Assembly (NCBI GenBank): GCA_021234155.1
Contig: JAJEKV010000087.1
Coordinates: 2,785,242-2,849,241 of the forward strand
Source: Isoetes taiwanensis
Taxonomy: Eukaryota; Streptophyta; Lycopodiopsida; Isoetales; Isoetaceae
Direction of reading: 5' to 3'
DNA length: 64,000 bases
A program made the position numbers and the translations under genes. The notes below the pieces were generated by a model. That model saw only the letters and a list, made by a program, of their open reading frames with translations. It was not told the origin of the DNA and made no database searches. Position 1 is the first letter of the stretch. Every line of letters starts with the position of its first letter. Positions 12,780 to 24,432 of the stretch are shown here, one piece after another.

Positions 12780-13100
12780 GTTTTGAAGGCATCTTTGAGA
12801 GCAGGGGCTCTTGCACTAATGGAGAGGTCAGGGACTCCGCGGTTAGAGGTGGAATAGTGCTAGATGTGGCAATTGCCGCGAGAAGCGAGACTATGTGCCT
12901 GTTGCCAGTTACAGGTTATTGAAGATGAAAGCCATACTCTTCTGCGTTGCCCTGCTTTTGAGATAGTCCGGAATCATTTTTTGACCTTAGCATTCCATTC
13001 CACGCTTCCACAACTTCTCAGAGCACCATCTGTGCATGACTTGTCATTATACATACTTGAGGTTCTAGATAAACATCTGCAATTACTGAGCCCTCAGTAG
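12780..13100 (+). pseudogene. LINE C-terminal zinc-finger tail
   Basis: The frame 12,864-13,100 reads …REARLCACCQLQVIEDESHT then LLRCPAFEIVRNHF. Its C-x2-C…E-x2-H-x4-C pattern is the zinc-binding tail found after LINE-type reverse transcriptases. An upstream stop near 12,857 separates it from related text (ALMERSGTPRLEVE). It ends shortly before the 3' tail at 13,160-13,275. It may be the continuation of the LINE at 10,089-11,201, separated by the LTR debris, or a different family. Confidence 0.65.
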
Positions 13101-13159
13101 TCATTATCTCCGCTTGTCTAGTATGATCAATACTACAAAGGTTTTTCTTTTGAAAACCT

Positions 13160-13275
13160 TTCGAGGCAGGGGTTTTTTAATCCTAGTAGTAATGATTGTA
13201 CTAGCCCATTGTATGGGTCCCATGACCTATTGGTCTTCGTGGACGTTAAAAAATCTATTCTATTCTATTCTATTA
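13160..13275 (+). repeat. LINE 3' end with (TTCTA)n tail
   Basis: The text from CTTTCGAGGCAGGGGTTTTT through CCCATTGTATGGGTCCCATG ends in a short TTCTA repeat. The same 3' sequence with the same pentamer tail occurs near 31,200-31,306 and 54,045-54,190, and a diverged one near 51,650-51,715. The repeated co-occurrence of body and pentamer marks it as an element 3' terminus. Confidence 0.7.
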
Positions 13276-13935
13276 CACCATATAAAATCTGAGACTACAT
13301 ACATTTTTATTTATATTTCAAGTTTGAAATTAACCTTGTGGTTTTCCACCAACAATTGACGCAGCTCGGGTAAACCTGATGAACTGAATCATTGCCCCAA
13401 GTCAAAGATGATGTGAACCTGCCCGCTTACCTCTTTATTTACCTTTATGCATGTGGAATATTTTTGTCTAATCGATGGCCACAAATTGTGATAAACTCTG
13501 AAGTAAACAAGTTGCTATTGCAATAGACACTAATAGAATATAATATAGTTTGTCACATTTATTTTAACGAAAAATACACTAATGAGTATTTTTTTATTGT
13601 CGTCATAAAAGGTGATTTGTAACGCGTTACCAACGAAAAACCACTTATAACACGTTATGAAATATTAATTTGTAACGCGTTACCAATACAATATTTGTGA
13701 CTTGTTTTAGTTTTTATACTATGTGAGTGAATTTGCATATTTTGTCATGCTTGATTATGAATTGTAGTTAGTTCATTATTGCAGGTCAATTGCAAATAAA
13801 TTAATTAAACAAAAGGAAGAATGAGAGCCTTCAAAAAGGAATAAAATAATATACTTCAAATTTGATTACAATTTCTTCAATGGTACTACCCTTATACTGC
13901 AATTTCTTCATGGTATTATTCTATTGGATAAAAAC

Positions 13936-13977
13936 AATTCTATTCTATTCTATTCTATTCTATTCTATTCTATTCTA
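13936..13977. repeat. (TTCTA)n microsatellite
   Basis: About eight tandem TTCTA units lie after GGATAAAAACAA. Copy 2 has the matching array at about 31,957-31,998. It could be a second LINE tail with its body lost. Confidence 0.9.
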
Positions 13978-14262
13978 TAAAGTAGCGCACTAGAATGGAG
14001 TATATTGGAATCGAATTGGCTATTCAAGAGTTTGCCCGCATGTAATATATATGTAGAAGATATAAGATAGACATTAGTCACACTAATTTTGTTGATATCG
14101 TAATGGTTGATCCTAATATGGGTTTCGATACGCCAATGTGTCTTTTGTCTAAGGCTGCAGACAATGCTCACTTTGAATTTATGGTTGGGAATAGGGATAG
14201 CCTCCCGATCATCACATCTGATTATAGTTGAGACCACCAACAGACATGTTATAAGCACAAGA
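13978..14262 (+). pseudogene. Unrecognised exon-like fragment
   Basis: The plus strand reads …[19 protein letters not shown], then [18 protein letters not shown] and [10 protein letters not shown]. In copy 2 (about 32,002-32,275) the same frame stays open longer and ends SWRPPTDML. Substitutions between the two copies here are ordinary base changes, not CAG/CTG noise. I do not recognise the family. It may be a captured exon. Confidence 0.35.
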
Positions 14263-15160
14263 AATAAATAGTTGAAGCAACATTAAGAAAAATCCCACAT
14301 TTCATGTTCATGTTTGTAATTCCTCCACTGTTCCAGAAACTTCCTATCCGTCAATCTTTGTCTGTATTAGTTCATTTTCAACAAATGGCTATGTCACATG
14401 AATCATAACACTGGACAAAAGATTTTTAAATATCTGCATATATGACGCCCCATAAGAATTACCTAGAAACTGTTATCTATCATTCATTTGTATCATATGC
14501 TGAGAACAAGAAGTCAAACAGTTACTAACTGTTTGGGACTGCACATATCTTAAAAAAAGGAATAAAAAAATTGTGTTTTATATATTGCTAAAATTAACTA
14601 GAATGGCACCTTTCACCACTGCCTAATGAAATTATTAACTATGGAAGGCTTTGATTGGACAAACACCACACATTATATAATTAGCAAATGGCAGTTGCCT
14701 ACGACATATCAAAAACATGATGTGAACTCATAAAACATTCTAGATCATTCATCATTGGTATCTGCATGGGTTCAGATTAGCATGTATATCAAGAAGGAAG
14801 CAACCACGAGTCCACTGGTTTCTATGCACAATGTCTATTGTGGCATTTTAGAGATGAAAGCTTAAGCAAGGAATAACTATATCAAGGAGATTTACCTATC
14901 TCGGACCACCTATGTCCCCAGGATCCCGTTTATCCTACAACAAGGTCAAGAGGGACAATTACAATAAAACAACGGAGTCCAAGATGTTCTTCAGATGCGT
15001 CAACAAGAAAGTGGATTTCTCAAGCTTCTGCATTAGTGGGTTGCGGTCCTAAATAACCTTTACATAACAATATTTTCCTTCTAAGGGCTTGCTTCTATGA
15101 CGACACATTATTTACAGCAACAAACAAGAAATTCAAATAGGAGCTTTTGAACTCTGTACC
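14263..15160. other. No identifiable gene
   Basis: AT-rich sequence with only short frames on both strands. Nothing is recognisable apart from its collinear match in copy 2 (about 32,276-33,187). Confidence 0.5.
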
Positions 15161-15752
15161 TGTTGAACTTTTCTAGTTTACTATGAAAGCAAGTGAAAGA
15201 AATATTTGACCACAAAAGAAGATACTTCTATTCAATGAATCGTGTTACAATATATATAGTCCATAAAAGATATTTTTATGGTAAAAGGTGAAAGCTAATA
15301 GTAGCAATCGTTGCCTTTTTATAAAGGCACGCTGCCTAAGAATAGGCAGCCTCGCTAACACCCCACCTGCGACTTTAGTCTTTCACCAAATAAAATATAG
15401 AGAAATATTTTCACTTTGGAGAACAAGCTCCATCTTAATTTTCCAGGCTGGATATCCAGCTCCAGAAAAAACATACAATGTTTTTGTGCCTGTGAGTCCT
15501 CTAAAATTCACAACTCCACCAGAACCGGATCTGGGGCTCGATACCATGTTGAACTTTTCTAGTTTACTATGAAAACAAGTGAAAGAAATATTTGACCACA
15601 AAAGAAGATACTTCTATTCAATGAATCGTGTTACAATATATATAGTCCATAAAAGATATTTTTATGGTAAAAGGTGAAAGCTAATAGTAGCAATCGTTGT
15701 TTTTTTTATAAAGGCAGGCCTAACGCCTAAGAATAAGCCAAAACCGCAAAAC
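15161..15752 (-). mobile_element. TRIM-like miniature LTR retrotransposon
   Basis: Two direct repeats of about 200 bp lie at 15,161-15,360 and 15,547-15,752, both starting TGTTGAACTTTTCTAGTTTA on the plus strand. Read on the minus strand, the second is the 5' LTR and is directly followed by TGGTATCGAGCCCC (15,533-15,546), an initiator-Met-tRNA-type primer site. The internal region is only about 190 bp and ends in a purine tract, GCAGGTGGGG, next to the 3' LTR start TGTTAGCGAGG. There is no gag or pol. A minus-strand frame of 72 codons in it is not a known protein. Flanks GTACC and ATACC could be a worn target duplication if the end lies a few bases further. Such elements depend on enzymes from other elements. 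Confidence 0.75.
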
Positions 15753-16879
15753 AAAAGCATACCTAGTGCCCTGTTAGCTTTGGTAAACACTGTTCTAAGA
15801 AAATGCCTCTTTTGAAATTATTCTCAGCCAAAATTTCCAGCATCATTAACTCAGAACTATGTTTGAAATTAAAAGAACATTCACATATAGGTTTTACCTA
15901 AATGCTTGGCATCCGAAATTCCTCCGAACAGTTTCCTTCAAGATTTTAGATGAAATTGATTGTTGAGCCCTTTAGACAACTCGAATCTGAGTTGGGTCTT
16001 CTGAATCACCTGTTGCACATAGGTGGCATCAATTTCGTTTTGAAAAGCCAGCCCAACACGATTTCATAAGCATTATAGATAGTATTGAGTTTAAATCTTA
16101 GATTATTGGAACCAAACCTAAGAATTGCTTAAAAATAGAAGTTACCTGCTGAAGAACATAGAAACACATGAAGTATTCATGAGGAGCACCTACAGATCGG
16201 CTGAATGAGCTTCCACCGCACAAACAAGATCAGCCAGCAAGATTGGCGGGAATCAAGAAACAAAGAACAATTTCAGAACAAAGTTTGTAATGCATCAGTG
16301 CCAGTTGTAATGTGTTACAGATTACAAATTTTTTGTGAGTAGCCTAACAGTAATAAATCTAATTTATGAAATTTATCATATTTTCCATATTTCGAGTTGC
16401 ATCTAGGTATTGCTATTTTATACAAAGAGCCTTGTTAAGTGGATAATGTTTGCACGATCAAAAAAGCGTATGTTTGTAACCTATGATTGTTGAATGTTTT
16501 ATGGTGTATTCGTACGAGAATACGTAGATTGCTGATGTTGGCATCTGGGTTTTTGTAAGAACCTGTATTGGGATTGTTCAGTTGTTGATCCACAGATAGG
16601 AAGTTGCGGGCGCAGGTGGCTGGGTCGGCATCTGGAGGTGATGGCAATGGAGGCGAGGGGAAGCAAGGCGCACATGTGAGCGGTTTAGTGTTGTGCTTGT
16701 ATTTTGTTGGTTTTCAAAGGCTTCCAACTCCAGCTCTTCCAAGTCTGGATCCTGCTTCTACCTCCGGATACTACTTCTACCTCCAGCTCTTTCGCATCTC
16801 TGTGCCATAAGTTAAACATGGCTTTGCGAAAGGGCGCCATAGCCAGAAGGGCGTGAAGAAAAACCACCAGAAATGCTCT
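15753..16879. other. No identifiable gene
   Basis: Short frames only. A GC-richer patch at 16,600-16,660 encodes a Gly-rich run (SASGGDGNGGEG) that is not diagnostic. It is collinear with about 33,770-34,870 in copy 2. Confidence 0.45.
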
Positions 16880-17090
16880 GTATTTGATAAGATGAAAGGA
16901 GGGACAGGTGTGTTTTCGCGAATGTTTTTGCCTTGAGAATGCACGACCTATGTTTTTCTTCTGTAATACAGATGAAAGGAGGGACATTATATTGCCTTGT
17001 TTTTTCATGAATGTTTTTGCCTTGAGGGTTTCTGCATAATTTGTGTTTTTGCCTTGAGGATTTTTGCATAATCTGTGTTTTGCAGGGCTT
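16880..17090. repeat. Short interspersed repeats of TTTTTGCCTTGAG
   Basis: The words GAATGTTTTTGCCTTGAG, ATGAAAGGAGGGACA and TTTGCATAATYTGTGTTTT recur two to four times within 200 bp. The minus-strand frames over this region are therefore repetitive (LCKNPQGKN) and are not real genes. Copy 2 keeps the pattern. Confidence 0.7.
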
Positions 17091-17149
17091 GGAGCACAGT
17101 TGTAGCAGATCCTTGCCATAGCCACAAAAGAAAAACTTGTTGAAGATCT

Positions 17150-17215
17150 TCAAAGGCTGGTTCATCAGGTAAGCCAAGGGCATAGGATTCTTGTAGGGGT
17201 TCGATTCCCCAAGCC
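17150..17215 (+). ncRNA. tRNA-like / SINE head
   Basis: The B-box GGTTCGATTCC lies at 17,198-17,208 inside a T-arm fold (GGGG, loop TTCGATT, CCCC). An A-box-like TGGTTCATCAGG lies upstream at 17,158-17,169, at a normal spacing for an internal RNA polymerase III promoter. The acceptor stem cannot be closed convincingly, so this is more likely a tRNA-derived SINE head than a working tRNA. Copy 2 has it at about 35,140-35,202. Confidence 0.5.
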
Positions 17216-17534
17216 CTGGTCTATTGCGAGTCTGAGCTGTATCAGGATCAAAAATTAAACTGGATTGTGAAGCTTCAGATAAGTTTAAGCCTTGAGCATC
17301 GGATTGGAAGTGGGGGTTGTCTCCAGGCTCATGTCATATTGGAATGCTACTGCTATTTTTGGGTTGCCCCTACGGGGGCAAACCCTCGTTTATGTGGGTT
17401 TATGGTATATTTAAGTATATGCCAGCATATCCTAGGCATATGCTGATGACTGCTCCAAACTGGCCGTTGCCAGTAAATTGGCGGTCAGCCCTTTTGCCCC
17501 CCGAACCCCCCTTCAGGTTGCCTCTTGAAAATCG

Positions 17535-19720
17535 ATTTAGCTTATGATCTTGTTCAGGGTATCTCAAATGGTCACAGTTTTATTGCTATGGCTTGGTGTA
17601 TGACGGCATGTGCTGAAGCAGAGGTTGCTGAGCCGTTGAAGCAACAGGGGTAGCCCTTAAGGACGAAAGTTCGCCAAAAGGCTATTTTTTAAGGGTATCG
17701 AGAAATTTTGACGCTATGGTTTAGTAGGGCCCGTTATAGATGAAAAAAATAAAATTAGCCAACTTTTCTACAAACAAATCTCACTCCACTTGAAAATTCG
17801 CCACATCCATTAAGCGTCATAACTATAGATTCGCCTTATCCTCTACCCTTCTTCTTGAAGATTTCTTAAGGAATCGCCTAATATTTTAGGCTTTCTTCAT
17901 AACTAATCTATTCTCCATATCCATCCAAGTACATATGATAATTTTTGTAGCTATTGTGTTTCAAATACTTCTAAGGATGCACTGGAAAGCATTTTTTTAC
18001 AGACCTCCCTTCTAATAGATTTGTTTTGTCTACAAGGATAAGCCACATTATCATGTGCAAAGGTAAAGTTGTGGTATTGCATTATGCAACTATAGTTATA
18101 ATGTGATTGTGTCCTTGATTAAATATGGATGCCAGTGAATAAAATGATTAAATATGGATGCCTGTGAATAAAATTTCACCACAGAAATTGCACTTGGAAA
18201 ATAAACACACTTAAATCTTGAAAAAATAATATTGGCCATGATTCGCCTAGATTTCTATAAAAAACATTCATGTCTAGAAAACATTCGCCAGCATAACTAA
18301 TCTTGCAACTCTATTATTCGCTTGACCTTCTAAATTATGCTTAGACAAATTTGGCCTTAAGGGCAACCTCTGCTTAGCAGAGGTTGCTGACCGGAATCCA
18401 ACAGGAAGGGCATTTCCGAGGTTGCAAAGAGTGTTGAAAATATCAAAGAAGAAGACGACTGAGGTACAAGCATTTCCTGTTTTGATCCCACAAAGCAAAT
18501 CACTTGATTGCTTTCATTTTTGTCCATATTTTTTGATCCTGGAAGGATTTTCTCTGCTTGCAGGTGCTCTGGAAAGATTGCAAGTGCTCCTTACCATTTC
18601 AATAACGATTTGCTTTTTTATTTGCTATATTGTTGATTTGGGCATTTTGTGCAACAGACATGGCAGTCTCAGAAGCCAAGCTCTAGATTTGTTACTCTGA
18701 AGTGGACGACATTTATCAAAAGTAAGTTCTGTCCTTCTAGATAGGAAGTGTATCAATCCCAGTTTTGGCCGTTGGGAACAACTCCATAGAATGTATCAGA
18801 TGTATATATGATCATGGGCTTGCAAAAAATAGAAACCAGATTTGTGTGCTGTTTTTTTCCATCGCAGGTTTATATCCCCCTGGAGAACCTATTGTCTTGG
18901 GGAATCTTTTGCATGCAGAATTGAGGCTTACTTTGAATCATGCAGATTTGCCCCTGAATTCTCTACCCACTTCACAATGGAACAATCTTCACAGACAATT
19001 CATGAGGCTTTAACACAGAAGTACTTGGTGTGCAAAATTTAGATATCATGGGCAGTGGCTTTAGCCACAGCGGTGTTATGCAACCGACATCGGCAGCTTT
19101 ATATCTGCCTGGAGAACCTATTCTCTTGGAAAATCCTTTGCATCCAGAATTGAGGCTTGCTTTGTTTGCATCCAGAATTGAGGCTTGCTTTGGATCATGC
19201 AGATTTGCCCCTAAATTTTCCACCCACTTCACAATGGGACTATTCTTACAGAAAATTCATGCAAGCAATATCCAGTAGGCCAAAAACATGAATAATTTTA
19301 CAAGCTAGCTTTTATAGAAAAGCGTTCTTCAGTTGTCAACATTCTGGTCCCGTTGAATATGTTCAATTATTAGTGGTTCTATTCTTGGATCTGCAAGTAT
19401 TGACCAGCTTCAACCAATATTGACCAGCTTCAACCAATATGTATTGCTAGTTTATTCTATTGTTGTATATAGGTAGATATGCATATTCTTTTTTACTAAT
19501 GTGGCTTTTGTTTGCATTGTATCCTTTAGTTGTATCCTTTGGTAAAGGCGATAGGTGACATTGAGATCAGTGACTTGGAAGCTGCAAAAGTTGGACTTGG
19601 CTTACTTTTCGAATCTCAAAGCGCGCCTTTCATTTTTGGGTCTTTTCTTATCTCCAAAGCTTAAGTTCTGATCAAACAAATTTGAGATGCTTTATATTTT
19701 CGTCGCGCTTATTCTCCAGG
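17535..19720 (+). pseudogene. Decayed multi-exon gene of unknown family
   Basis: Several exon-like blocks follow proper splice sites on the plus strand. Block 17,561-17,640 reads GISNGHSFIAMAWCMTACAE. Exon 18,381-18,463 (AG before, GTACAA after) reads DRNPTGRAFPRLQRVLKISK. Exon 18,658-18,721 (CAACAG before, GTAAGT after) reads TWQSQKPSSRFVTLKWTTFI. Exon 18,868 onward (a T-rich tract and CAG before) reads LYPPGEPIVLGNLLHAELRL. Codon phases agree across both introns (194 and 146 bp), which argues for a once-real gene. A second diverged copy of the last exon starts at 19,097. A further block, 19,530-19,660, reads YPLVKAIGDIEISDLEAAKV. In-frame stops and indels break it. I do not recognise the protein. 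Copy 2 (about 35,520-37,680) is more damaged. Confidence 0.5.
18868..19275 (+). repeat. Duplicated exon (two copies) with internal 29-bp duplication
   Basis: The blocks starting at 18,868 (LYPPGEPIVLGNLLHAELRL) and 19,097 (LYLPGEPILLENPLHPELRL) are about 80 percent alike over more than 140 bp, and each is preceded by a CAG acceptor. The second holds an extra tandem copy of GCATCCAGAATTGAGGCTTG. Confidence 0.75.
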
Positions 19721-21218
19721 TCCAGTGGAAAAACAGTTTAACAAGATTATAATTTAGAAGGTAGCTTAAGAAGATCAGTCTTCAACTTGATTGGGATTTT
19801 TTTGGAAATTTTTATTTGAAGCTCATTTTAAAGGTATGCAGCTACTACATTTGATGGCCAGTTTATCTAATTCTACAAGGCCTTTCTATAGTTAGTAGAA
19901 AATAGACTTACCGTTGGTGCTTTCAAAAAGCCTTCATCAAAATTCCAACCTGAAGGAAATGCCCTGAACGCCTGTCAGCAGAGATTTCTCCCAAAGTCTT
20001 CATCTATGTTTATAGTGTACTGCATATAGTATCGTATAACATAGATGGCACATAGACAATGAATGTGGCATGAGAACTGGATTTTGCCACTCCACCTTCT
20101 CTCCCTCTCTCTTGACCAATTTTGTGCTTATGTAGCTTGGTCCATCATTTTCAATTCTATCACTTCAAAAATGCTGCCAACTAAAATATGTTTGTTGCGA
20201 TACATACTTCTAAATAGATATATTTTTGCTTTCTGATGCATGATATTAGTAACTTTGCAGGGATGTTTTAACGGCCACAATCCATTTCAAAAGCTACATT
20301 TTTTATAGAATCATTATTCCGATACCATTTACAGCTTAAATTCTACTGTCTGACCATGCCAAAGCAGCAATTTGAAAAAAACTAGACAAGAGCTTTCAAA
20401 CAGGGCGAAGAGCCTGCTGACCGAGGATCTAAGAACTTCCAGCTTTTACTGCATGATTTACTGCCTTTTATATCTTATCCCATATTTATGTTTTGAATCC
20501 AAAATCATTATAAGTTTTTCCATGTGGTGGCGAATGTTTGTGTTCTCAACCACGCGACCCAGCTTTAGGATCTGTGATAAGTGGTGTGATGCTAGTGCTA
20601 TTTTCTTATTACAATGTCCCTCTCCTATAGTACATGTGCATATTGAAAGCAACATGGAATGGAATGAACTGTATTATGATGTTTAAGGAGTTAGTTCACG
20701 TCTATCTATTCTAAAATGAACAATTGGAGCTTTCAGAGGTGGTACACAACTGTTTGATATAGATGTGAAATGCATGTTTGTGTTATTTTTTAATTCGAAC
20801 AAAACAGTTGTACACTTAACCGAATGCCAAAATTGTAAATAATAGTTTATAATGTTTAGTGGTATCTCTGCATTCATATCCATTGCTGTGTGCGTCAATT
20901 TCATAGGCAAAATTGCATGTTTAACAAAACATTCTGATGATACTCCTCTCACACTACTTTGAATTGTACAAGAGTCTTACACATGACAAGGGGCATCTGG
21001 TGCATTAAGAACTTGGTATATGCTTTTTTTGCCTGGCCTTTGTTAGAAAGGTTTTCCAATGTGCTTTATTTTATTTAGCTTGTTATGGAAACCACCATTT
21101 AGTTCTCGAGTCCAGTTTGTTAAGGCGACCCTAGAACTTGGGTGTTATCTTTCTCTTAAAATCATATCGTCCACTTTGTTTTGGGATGGCAATGGCAACA
21201 TGATTCTATTTTGTGGCA
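19721..21218. other. No identifiable gene
   Basis: AT-rich, with short frames on both strands that do not correspond to known proteins. It is collinear with about 37,690-39,150. Confidence 0.45.
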
Positions 21219-21249
21219 ATAGAAGAAGAAGAAGAAGAAGAAGAAGAAG
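21219..21249. repeat. (GAA)n microsatellite
   Basis: About ten tandem GAA triplets. Copy 2 has a shorter array at about 39,158-39,177. Confidence 0.9.
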
Positions 21250-21772
21250 GTGTTGACGGAATTTAAACTAGTGTCAAGCACAAGCCCGGGGGATGCACCT
21301 ATTGTATAGAGGGTATGCCACCTGCGTGCAAGGGGTCTACAAAAACCCCCTTGTATACGTGTTTGAATTTTCTTAAAAACCCCCTTTCCAGCCACATACA
21401 GTGCCAAAAATCGCCTTAAAAAACCCTAAAAAGCTACCCCTAGATAAGTAGGTTTAAAGGGAAAACAAACCCTTCTGCGGGTCCTCATGGTTTGTGCGAA
21501 GGCCAAAAACTATGTGAACCCCCTTGACCACAAGTAGGTACAGGCGAGGAGGACTTGTAAGGATAAGGATGCAGCTTTGTACATAAGATTATTATATGAT
21601 AATGTGGCATTGGGGCTGCCAAAGGCTCGGGGCATTTGAGTTATTGATCGAGGAGAAACAAGGAGGAGTTCAATCTGCAAGAGGTAAAATTGCATAGGCT
21701 TGAATTGGCCCTTTCAGGACCTAGAATAATATTTTTAGGGATCAAGGGTGAAATTCTTGTTGAAAAGAAGAA
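21250..21772. other. Segment partly missing from copy 2
   Basis: About 250 bp (roughly 21,270-21,525) in this interval has no counterpart in copy 2, where the flanks join near 39,205. It is richer in C runs (CCCCCTTGT words) than its surroundings. No protein is recognisable. It could be an insertion in copy 1 or a deletion in copy 2. Confidence 0.5.
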
Positions 21773-22450
21773 TCAAGTATCAAGTATTGTATTGTTTTGA
21801 AGTAGCATTTTTGATTGATTGTGAAACATGACTTTGAAGTATGATTTAAGCCACTTCACCCTCGAGTCACGAAGGGCAACCCTCCGTCTTGTGGCCACCT
21901 TTTTTTGTTTTTGAAGGATCAAGTTAATTAATATGTAATAAGTACAAGAAGAAGCGATACTAGGGGTGCTCCACACCCTGTCGAGGCGAGCACCCAAATG
22001 GCACATACCTACCTCACGACTCATGGGACAAACACCGCCAAAGCATCTCACAATGAGAGAGTCCTCTTCCCATCTGTTTGCCTTGAATTGCTCTTTACGA
22101 GGGCACGCCATGTAAGAAAGATATAATTTGTACCTCAGTGCGGGATCAACACCCGCCGCACCTCCACATTCTCGAACACCTTCGGGCATCGCCGCCCCAA
22201 ATGAGCCACGAAACAAGCCTTTTACACAAATGGAAGGCCGGGCCGAGGGACCAAAAGTAGGATACACCCCCAGAAGAACCTCTTCACTACGGAGCGAGAT
22301 GTGAAAGAGGTGTTGGACCCACTGCCATGCCGGCTGGACCTCTGTGCAAAGAAACATACAGTGCTCCAGAGTCTCAACACAAGCACCACACATCGGACAG
22401 TGATCGCTAATCAGGGGATTGATCCTGTGAACCCACGTATTCACTCTCAA
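21773..22450 (-). pseudogene. LINE C-terminal zf-RVT fragment
   Basis: The minus-strand frame starts MRVNTWVHRINPLISDHCPM and continues CGACVETLEHCMFLC…PAWQW. This C-x2-C…E-x2-H-x4-C zinc-binding tail is typical of plant LINE ORF2, downstream of the reverse transcriptase. The rest of the frame is the usual variable tail. No polymerase block lies upstream (higher coordinates), so the element is truncated at its 5' side. The copy-2 counterpart (about 39,421-40,090) is broken into pieces by CAG/CTG-type errors. Confidence 0.8.
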
Positions 22451-23130
22451 GGACCGATGCTGCTGCTATGTTTGAGTTGTGCAATATTGTATTGTATTAA
22501 TATGACACTATATTGTATAGATATCAGTATGCTTCTATACGATCTTAACCCATGGTGTGTGACGTTCAAGTGCCCCCTTTAAAATTGGGTCAACAGGGGC
22601 CAGTTTGACCCCAAAAAGACTTCACAAGGGGGGATGGAGAGGGAATATCCCATGAATGATGACACGATCCAAAGGCCAAAAAAAAAAAAAAATACACGCC
22701 CTAGCAATAATACATGCCACAAGAATGATAGAATATAGATATGCCCAAATGAAGTTAAGGGCCACTCACATGAATAACTTTTTTTACCATGCATTATGGA
22801 GAATTTACCATGCATTCCAGAAGATTTACCTTGCATTTTGATAAGATTTTGGCTGCCCACAGAATGAACCCTAACAGATTTTCACGTTTTAAGAATCACC
22901 TCGTATATGTGATTCCGTTGTGGAAACACTGCCGTCGCCATTAGGCAAAGGTGGCGTTGACACCCCAAAAACCATAGTACATAAGAATACACGCCAAAAC
23001 CATAATAAATCGTATTTTACCACAGTGCCCAAATGATTGGGAAATTAAAATGCACAAGGATGGAATTAAATAAAGTTGTCTCAATTAAATAAAACGGAAT
23101 AGGTGTGATCACGAAAAGCAAGAACTTTCT
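22451..23130. other. No identifiable gene
   Basis: Contains an A-run (about 22,677-22,692) and short frames only. It is collinear with about 40,091-40,750. Confidence 0.45.
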
Positions 23131-23481
23131 ATGAGCTTTCAGAAAGGGGCGGAATGGGATATGGCATGGTGGATGCGGGGGGAGGAGTGGATGGAATCCT
23201 GGATATGGCTTCGGGTTGCTATGTTGTCCCAGTTTATTTGCTGGGCCTATACTCTGCTATTTGGCGCATTTGCAGTGCTGTATATGGTAGAGTGGGCCTG
23301 CCCTAGGGTTGCCTCCGATGCTCTTCTGAGGAAGATTTGGAACAGTCTAATGCTTGCGTTTTTTGGTATGCTTTATTTTGTTCTGTTATTGCTTTTTTCC
23401 TCTGGCTATGTATGCGATGCTGATTGTATGGGAGAGATCCTTTTCCGTGGAAGATCTGATCGTCTGCTATCTGAGGAGTAA
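23131..23481 (+). other. Unrecognised open frame with two hydrophobic segments
   Basis: A 116-codon frame contains two possible membrane spans (residues about 27-50, LRVAMLSQFICWAYTLLFGA, and about 72-92, LAFFGMLYFVLLLLFSSGYV). The matching frame in copy 2 (40,754-41,107) has a different N-terminal part because of small indels, while the C-terminal half is the same. No family is recognised, and conservation of the frame between near-identical copies is not evidence of function. Confidence 0.2.
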
Positions 23482-23814
23482 TTATAGCTTGGAATTGCAA
23501 AACAGGTATTCTGATTGATTGTATATATTTTAAGGAACATTTGCAATGGACTGAAAAGAAAAGAAGCAAAAAGTAATATGTAATGTACAGGAATGCCTTT
23601 GGTCCATGCATCTATAACTGATTGCATAAAACTGCCAGGCATTGAATTTGTCATCTGGTAGCAATTAGGTCAAAACACTTCAGAAAAAGAGAAGTGCTTG
23701 TAAACTTTTTTTTGTCATAGAAAAGATTCAGTTGGCTATCTCTTCTATTTCAAATACTGTATTCTCGTGTTATATTTTATATGGTTCTCTACTCTCTTTA
23801 TACTAATCCTAGGT

Positions 23815-24432
23815 TATGGCAGACTATTTACTGACCGAACCTGTATGTCATGCTATTAGGAAAGTAGCTAGTTTATTATCTTGTTTTAGGCGGGCTGAGA
23901 CTAATCATAGAAAGTCTCTATGTGGGCTGTTAACCGTGCTGCTTGGAGTAATGTGCAATCTCTTCAGTCTTTAACAAACAGTATTTCATGTATGCTTGAT
24001 ACTGAAGTAATTCTTTTAACGATATGCTAGTCAGGGCCATGCTGAGAATCATTTGAATTAGTTCTCGCATTTGGTTCACATATCTATCCTGTCCTGTTTA
24101 GAAGATCAGGTTATAAGAGATTCTTTTTTAAAATCAATGTCTCCTTTTTCCCAGATTGTGGAGACAATGATTGCATATAAGATGCTTTTAACCCAATTTC
24201 TCCACCTTCATTAGGCGAGATGGCTGTTCATTTAAATCTAGAGTTGTCTCGGGGTTATCATGGGTTGACTTGGGATAACGTACTAACATCTTGGAAGCAA
24301 AGCTCTCTCTTCAATATGTTTGCTTCTATGAAAACCTTTTTTGTGGACACCATTGACACCTATCATTTGCAAGCAAAGCCTTTGGCCATCCATGCCAGCA
24401 TCAATGCTCACCAAGAAACTGTAAGTTTATAG
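23815..24432 (+). other. Unrecognised exon-like fragments
   Basis: One frame from 23,817 reads MADYLLTEPVCHAIRKVASL, and copy 2 continues it further (…AAWSNVQSLQSLTNSISCML). A second frame, 24,220-24,432, reads MAVHLNLELSRGYHGLTWDN and ends after 70 codons. Both look protein-like but match nothing I know. They may be exons of a decayed gene. Confidence 0.25.

Noticed and set aside
17150-17215. Functional tRNA gene
   Set aside because: The T-arm and B-box are good, but a matching acceptor stem and anticodon arm cannot be drawn, so SINE head is preferred.
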